Positions 61,472 to 64,000 of a stretch of DNA of 64,000 nucleotides are shown here, piece by piece. The position numbers and the translations under genes are program-made. Under the pieces are notes generated by a model. The model was not told where the DNA came from, did not search any database, and was given only the letters and a program-made list of their open reading frames with translations. Each line of letters begins with the position of its first letter. Position 1 is the first letter of the stretch. The DNA is from Gallionellales bacterium 39-52-133 (GTDB lineage Bacteria; Pseudomonadota; Gammaproteobacteria; Burkholderiales; Gallionellaceae): assembly GCA_002278935.1 (NCBI GenBank), contig NCJL01000002.1:124001-188000 (forward strand), given 5' to 3'.

Positions 61472-62188
61472 TCAGGGCTTGCGGGTATGCGGCAACGTTC
61501 GTGCGACCACCCACACGCTGACTTCGCTGGCGCCTGCGTTGAGCAAGGCAAGCGCCAACTCATTGAGCGTGGCACCCGTGGTCATCACATCATCCACCAC
61601 TGCAACATGCTTGCCAGCCACCTCGGCTGAACAACTGAAGGCTTTCCGCATATTTTTGCCGCGTTCTTTCCATGGCAATGTCGATTGTGATGGCGTGTTG
61701 CGCACACGCTGGCAGGCGGTAGCCAGCAAAGGCAGGTCCAGCCGCTGCGCAATGTGGCGCGCCAGTTGCAGGGACTGGTTAAAGCCCCGCTCGCGCAGCC
61801 GCTTGGGATGCAGGGGCATCGCAACCAGGCAGTCGGGACGCACGCTTACACGCTGCGCCAGCCTGTCGCCCATCTGTTTCGCCAGATGAAGCTTCTCGCC
61901 GTATTTCAGGGCCAGCACCAGTCTGTCGAGCGGAAAAGCATAGGCGTAGACTGCAATGGTGCTTTTGAAGTGGGGAGGATGTGTCAGGCAACTACCGCAA
62001 ACATCTCCTGCAAAAGTGGGGAGTGCGCAGACAGGGCAAAGCGCTGAATTTAATGCAGGCAGAGATACGTCGCAGGCGGGACACCAAACCTCGGCGCTGG
62101 GTGTGCCACACAGCAAGCAGGGCTGTTCGGGCAATATCTGCGCAATTTTTGTGCAGATGTTTAAAAATATGCTGTGCAAAATTGACAA
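61472..62188 (-). CDS. comF: ComF family protein (phosphoribosyltransferase-like)
   Basis: 238 residues. An N-terminal zinc-finger-like block with CxxC pairs (CLLCG, WCPACD, CPVC, CGSC) precedes a phosphoribosyltransferase fold (LVAMPLHPKRLRERGFNQS; VAVVDDVMTTGATLNELA). ComF takes part in DNA uptake in competent bacteria; its exact reaction is unknown. The start is a TTG at 62188 with GGAG five bases upstream. It is divergent from bioB, an arrangement common in proteobacteria. Confidence 0.92.
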   Translation of the reverse strand: MSILHSIFLNICTKIAQILPEQPCLLCGTPSAEVWCPACDVSLPALNSALCPVCALPTFAGDVCGSCLTHPPHFKSTIAVYAYAFPLDRLVLALKYGEKLHLAKQMGDRLAQRVSVRPDCLVAMPLHPKRLRERGFNQSLQLARHIAQRLDLPLLATACQRVRNTPSQSTLPWKERGKNMRKAFSCSAEVAGKHVAVVDDVMTTGATLNELALALLNAGASEVSVWVVARTLPHTRKP

Positions 62189-62247
62189 GTAGGCTCCCTG
62201 ACCTGAAAATGTCGGCTTAATCCGCTATCTTGATCGATTTTATCCCT

Positions 62248-63246
62248 ATGCAAACTCAAACTGTAAAGCTGTATCGCCCGGCTCCCGCTACAACAGACAA
62301 AAACGAACGCTGGAGTGTGGCCGAAATCGAGGCCTTGTTCAAGCTGCCTTTCAACGACCTGATGTTCAGGGCGCAGCAGGTGCACCGCGAAAACTTCGAT
62401 CCCAATGCGGTGCAGCTGTCCACGCTGCTGTCGATCAAGACCGGCGGCTGTTCCGAGGATTGCGGCTACTGCCCGCAGTCAGCTTTTCATTCTGCGGGTG
62501 TGGAAAACAGAAAGATGCTGGATGTGGCGGAAGTGGTGAAGGCCGCGCAGGCGGCAAAAGACAGCGGTGCCGGGCGATTCTGCATGGGTGCGGCCTGGCG
62601 CGAGCCCAGCGATGAAGATATGGAAAGCGTGGTGGAAATGGTCAAAGCCGTGCGCGGGCTGGGCATGGAAACCTGCGCGACGCTGGGGATGCTGAAGGAT
62701 GAGCATGTGGCACAGCTGAGCGATGCGGGTCTGGATTACTACAATCACAACCTCGACACCGCGCCTGATTTTTACGGCGATATTATTTCGACGCGCGACT
62801 ATCAGGACAGACTGGATACGCTGGAGCGTGTGCGCAAGGCAGGCATGCATGTATGCAGCGGCGGCATTGTCGGCCTGGGCGAAAATATCACGCAGCGCGC
62901 CGGTTTGATCGCACAACTGGCGAATATGAATCCCTATCCCGAAAGTGTGCCGATCAACAATCTGGTCAAGGTCGAAGGCACGCCGCTGCAGGATGCCGCC
63001 GATATTGACCCGCTGGATTTTGTGCGCATGATTGCAGTCGCGCGCATCACCATGCCCACCACCCGCGTGCGCCTCTCGGCAGGACGCCAGCAGATGAGCG
63101 AAGTGGTGCAGGCCATGTGCTTCCTCGCCGGTGCCAACTCGATGTTCTATGGTGACCAGCTGCTGACCACCGGCAATCCCGATGTGGCAAGGGATCGTGC
63201 GATGCTGGACAAGCTGGGTATGTATCCCTTTACTGAAAATCACTAA
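62248..63246 (+). CDS. bioB: Biotin synthase
   Basis: 332 residues. The radical-SAM cluster motif is [13 protein letters not shown], and the second [2Fe-2S] cluster ligands lie in [11 protein letters not shown] and [13 protein letters not shown], with the late arginine region [15 protein letters not shown]. It inserts sulfur into dethiobiotin. The ATG at 62248 is preferred over a TTG at 62230; no strong Shine-Dalgarno is seen. bioF follows after 78 bp. No BirA-type operator was recognised upstream. Confidence 0.95.
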   Translation: MQTQTVKLYRPAPATTDKNERWSVAEIEALFKLPFNDLMFRAQQVHRENFDPNAVQLSTLLSIKTGGCSEDCGYCPQSAFHSAGVENRKMLDVAEVVKAAQAAKDSGAGRFCMGAAWREPSDEDMESVVEMVKAVRGLGMETCATLGMLKDEHVAQLSDAGLDYYNHNLDTAPDFYGDIISTRDYQDRLDTLERVRKAGMHVCSGGIVGLGENITQRAGLIAQLANMNPYPESVPINNLVKVEGTPLQDAADIDPLDFVRMIAVARITMPTTRVRLSAGRQQMSEVVQAMCFLAGANSMFYGDQLLTTGNPDVARDRAMLDKLGMYPFTENH

Positions 63247-63254
63247 AAACTTTG

Positions 63255-63312
63255 TCCACAGATTACTCAGATTCACACAGATGAAGCGTCTTTATTCTGT
63301 GTAATCTGTGGA
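63255..63312. repeat. Second CACAGAT inverted cluster, between bioB and bioF
   Basis: TCCACAGATTA (63255-63265) and its reverse TAATCTGTGGA (63302-63312) are exact mirror arms. Inside lie CTCAGAT and CACAGAT (63276-63282) and TTCTGTG. It is a shorter relative of the cluster at 24949-25039 and can fold into a hairpin between the two genes. Confidence 0.7.
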
Positions 63313-63324
63313 TGAATGCCTTTC

Positions 63325-64000
63325 ATGCCTTTTGCCAAATTACATACCGAACTGGAAAGTCGAGCTGCACAGGGCCTGCTGCGCCGTCGCCGCACACTGG
63401 CATCTGCACAGGGTGTGCGCATCACGGTGGATGGCAAGAGCTATCTGTCGTTCTGCAGCAATGATTATCTTGGCCTTGCCAGCCACCCAAAACTAATCGA
63501 AGCGTTGCAGCAGGGAGCGCAGCAATTTGGCGTGGGCGCCGGTGCATCACATCTGGTGAGCGGTCACTTCGAGACGCATCAGCAGTTTGAGGCGGCGTTT
63601 GCCGAATTTGTCGGAAAGCCTGCGGCACTGGCTTTCTCGACCGGGTACATGGCGAATCTTGGCGTAGTGCAGGCGCTGGTCGGGCGTGGTGATACGGTGT
63701 TTGCCGACAAGCTGAATCACGCGTCATTAAATGATGCGATGCTGTTGTCACGGGCTGAGGTGAAGCGTTACCGCCATAACGATATGGCACATCTGGCGGG
63801 GCTACTTTCACAAACCAAAAGTGGACGCAAACTCATCATCACCGATGCGGTGTTCAGTATGGATGGCGATATTGCACCGGTGCCGGAACTGCTGGCGCTA
63901 TGTGAGCAATACGATGCCTGGCTGCTGCTGGATGACGCGCACGGATTTGGCGTGCTGGGTGAGCAGGGACGAGGTACTTTGTCATACTGCAAATCCCCCC
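63325..64000 (+). CDS. bioF: 8-amino-7-oxononanoate synthase, partial (cut by window end)
   Basis: The frame is open from an ATG at 63325 (MPFAKLHTELES) to the window end, giving the first 225 of about 390 residues. The PLP-enzyme features are present: SFCSNDYLGLASHPKL, GAGASHLVSGHFETHQ, AFSTGYMANLGVV and LLLDDAHGFGVLGEQGRG. The PLP-binding lysine is beyond the edge. It joins pimeloyl-ACP or -CoA with alanine in biotin synthesis. It follows bioB, from which the CACAGAT cluster separates it. Confidence 0.93.
   Translation, partial: MPFAKLHTELESRAAQGLLRRRRTLASAQGVRITVDGKSYLSFCSNDYLGLASHPKLIEALQQGAQQFGVGAGASHLVSGHFETHQQFEAAFAEFVGKPAALAFSTGYMANLGVVQALVGRGDTVFADKLNHASLNDAMLLSRAEVKRYRHNDMAHLAGLLSQTKSGRKLIITDAVFSMDGDIAPVPELLALCEQYDAWLLLDDAHGFGVLGEQGRGTLSYCKSP

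Overview
The window reads as a chromosome segment of a chemolithoautotrophic betaproteobacterium, most likely order Nitrosomonadales and possibly Gallionellaceae-like. The evidence is a phosphoribulokinase of the Calvin cycle, a betaproteobacterial-style polA / DUF2782 / type II thrB / BPSS1780-family run, the secB - SH3 protein - gpsA order, and moderate GC. The genus is inference. No rRNA, tRNA, CRISPR array, prophage or insertion sequence was recognised.

Region 1 (1-4.3 kb) is a minus-strand creB-creC-(membrane hydrolase-like)-creD operon, with creD cut by the window edge, followed by a Phd/RelE toxin-antitoxin pair. Region 2 (4.3-31 kb) is mostly housekeeping. It holds polA, a LOG-family hydrolase, a diguanylate cyclase, DUF2782, thrB, a DUF4105 protein with a lipoprotein hydrolase, DUF3015, a PA2779/PA2778 pair, argA, yggX, phosphoribulokinase, a GAF-rich histidine kinase with a lone receiver, uvrD, an AhpD-like protein, moeB, an unknown protein, ctpA, envC and gpmI. 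Region 3 (31-41.9 kb) begins with an ArsR/BigR-like repressor next to an RND adaptor and pump, a DUF2892 protein, a PglL/Wzy-type ligase, a membrane rhodanese and glutaredoxin. It continues with secB, an SH3 protein, gpsA, trmL and a PAP2 phosphatase.

Region 4 (42.1-61.1 kb) is the centrepiece, a nearly complete MSHA-type type IV pilus locus. The first block encodes the assembly ATPase (mshE, with a c-di-GMP-binding MshEN domain), the platform protein (mshG), a prepilin, a membrane protein with an internal duplication, the major pilin (mshA, with its own strong terminator), minor pilins C, D, O and P, and the large adhesin-like MshQ. A second toxin-antitoxin cassette sits between mshO and mshP. 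The second block is mshI, a PilN-like protein, mshJ, K, L (secretin), M (ATPase) and N (TPR protein with a TIG-like insert). The two blocks are swapped relative to the Vibrio/Shewanella order. comF, bioB and the start of bioF close the window.

The most unexpected non-coding signal is an AT-rich element of about 31 bp, with five good and three weaker copies, nearly all beside stop codons. There are also two clusters of CACAGAT heptamers in opposed orientation, a 29-bp perfect inverted repeat after mshN, several clean terminators, and two promoters placed so close to start codons that uvrD and mshI may be translated from leaderless mRNAs.
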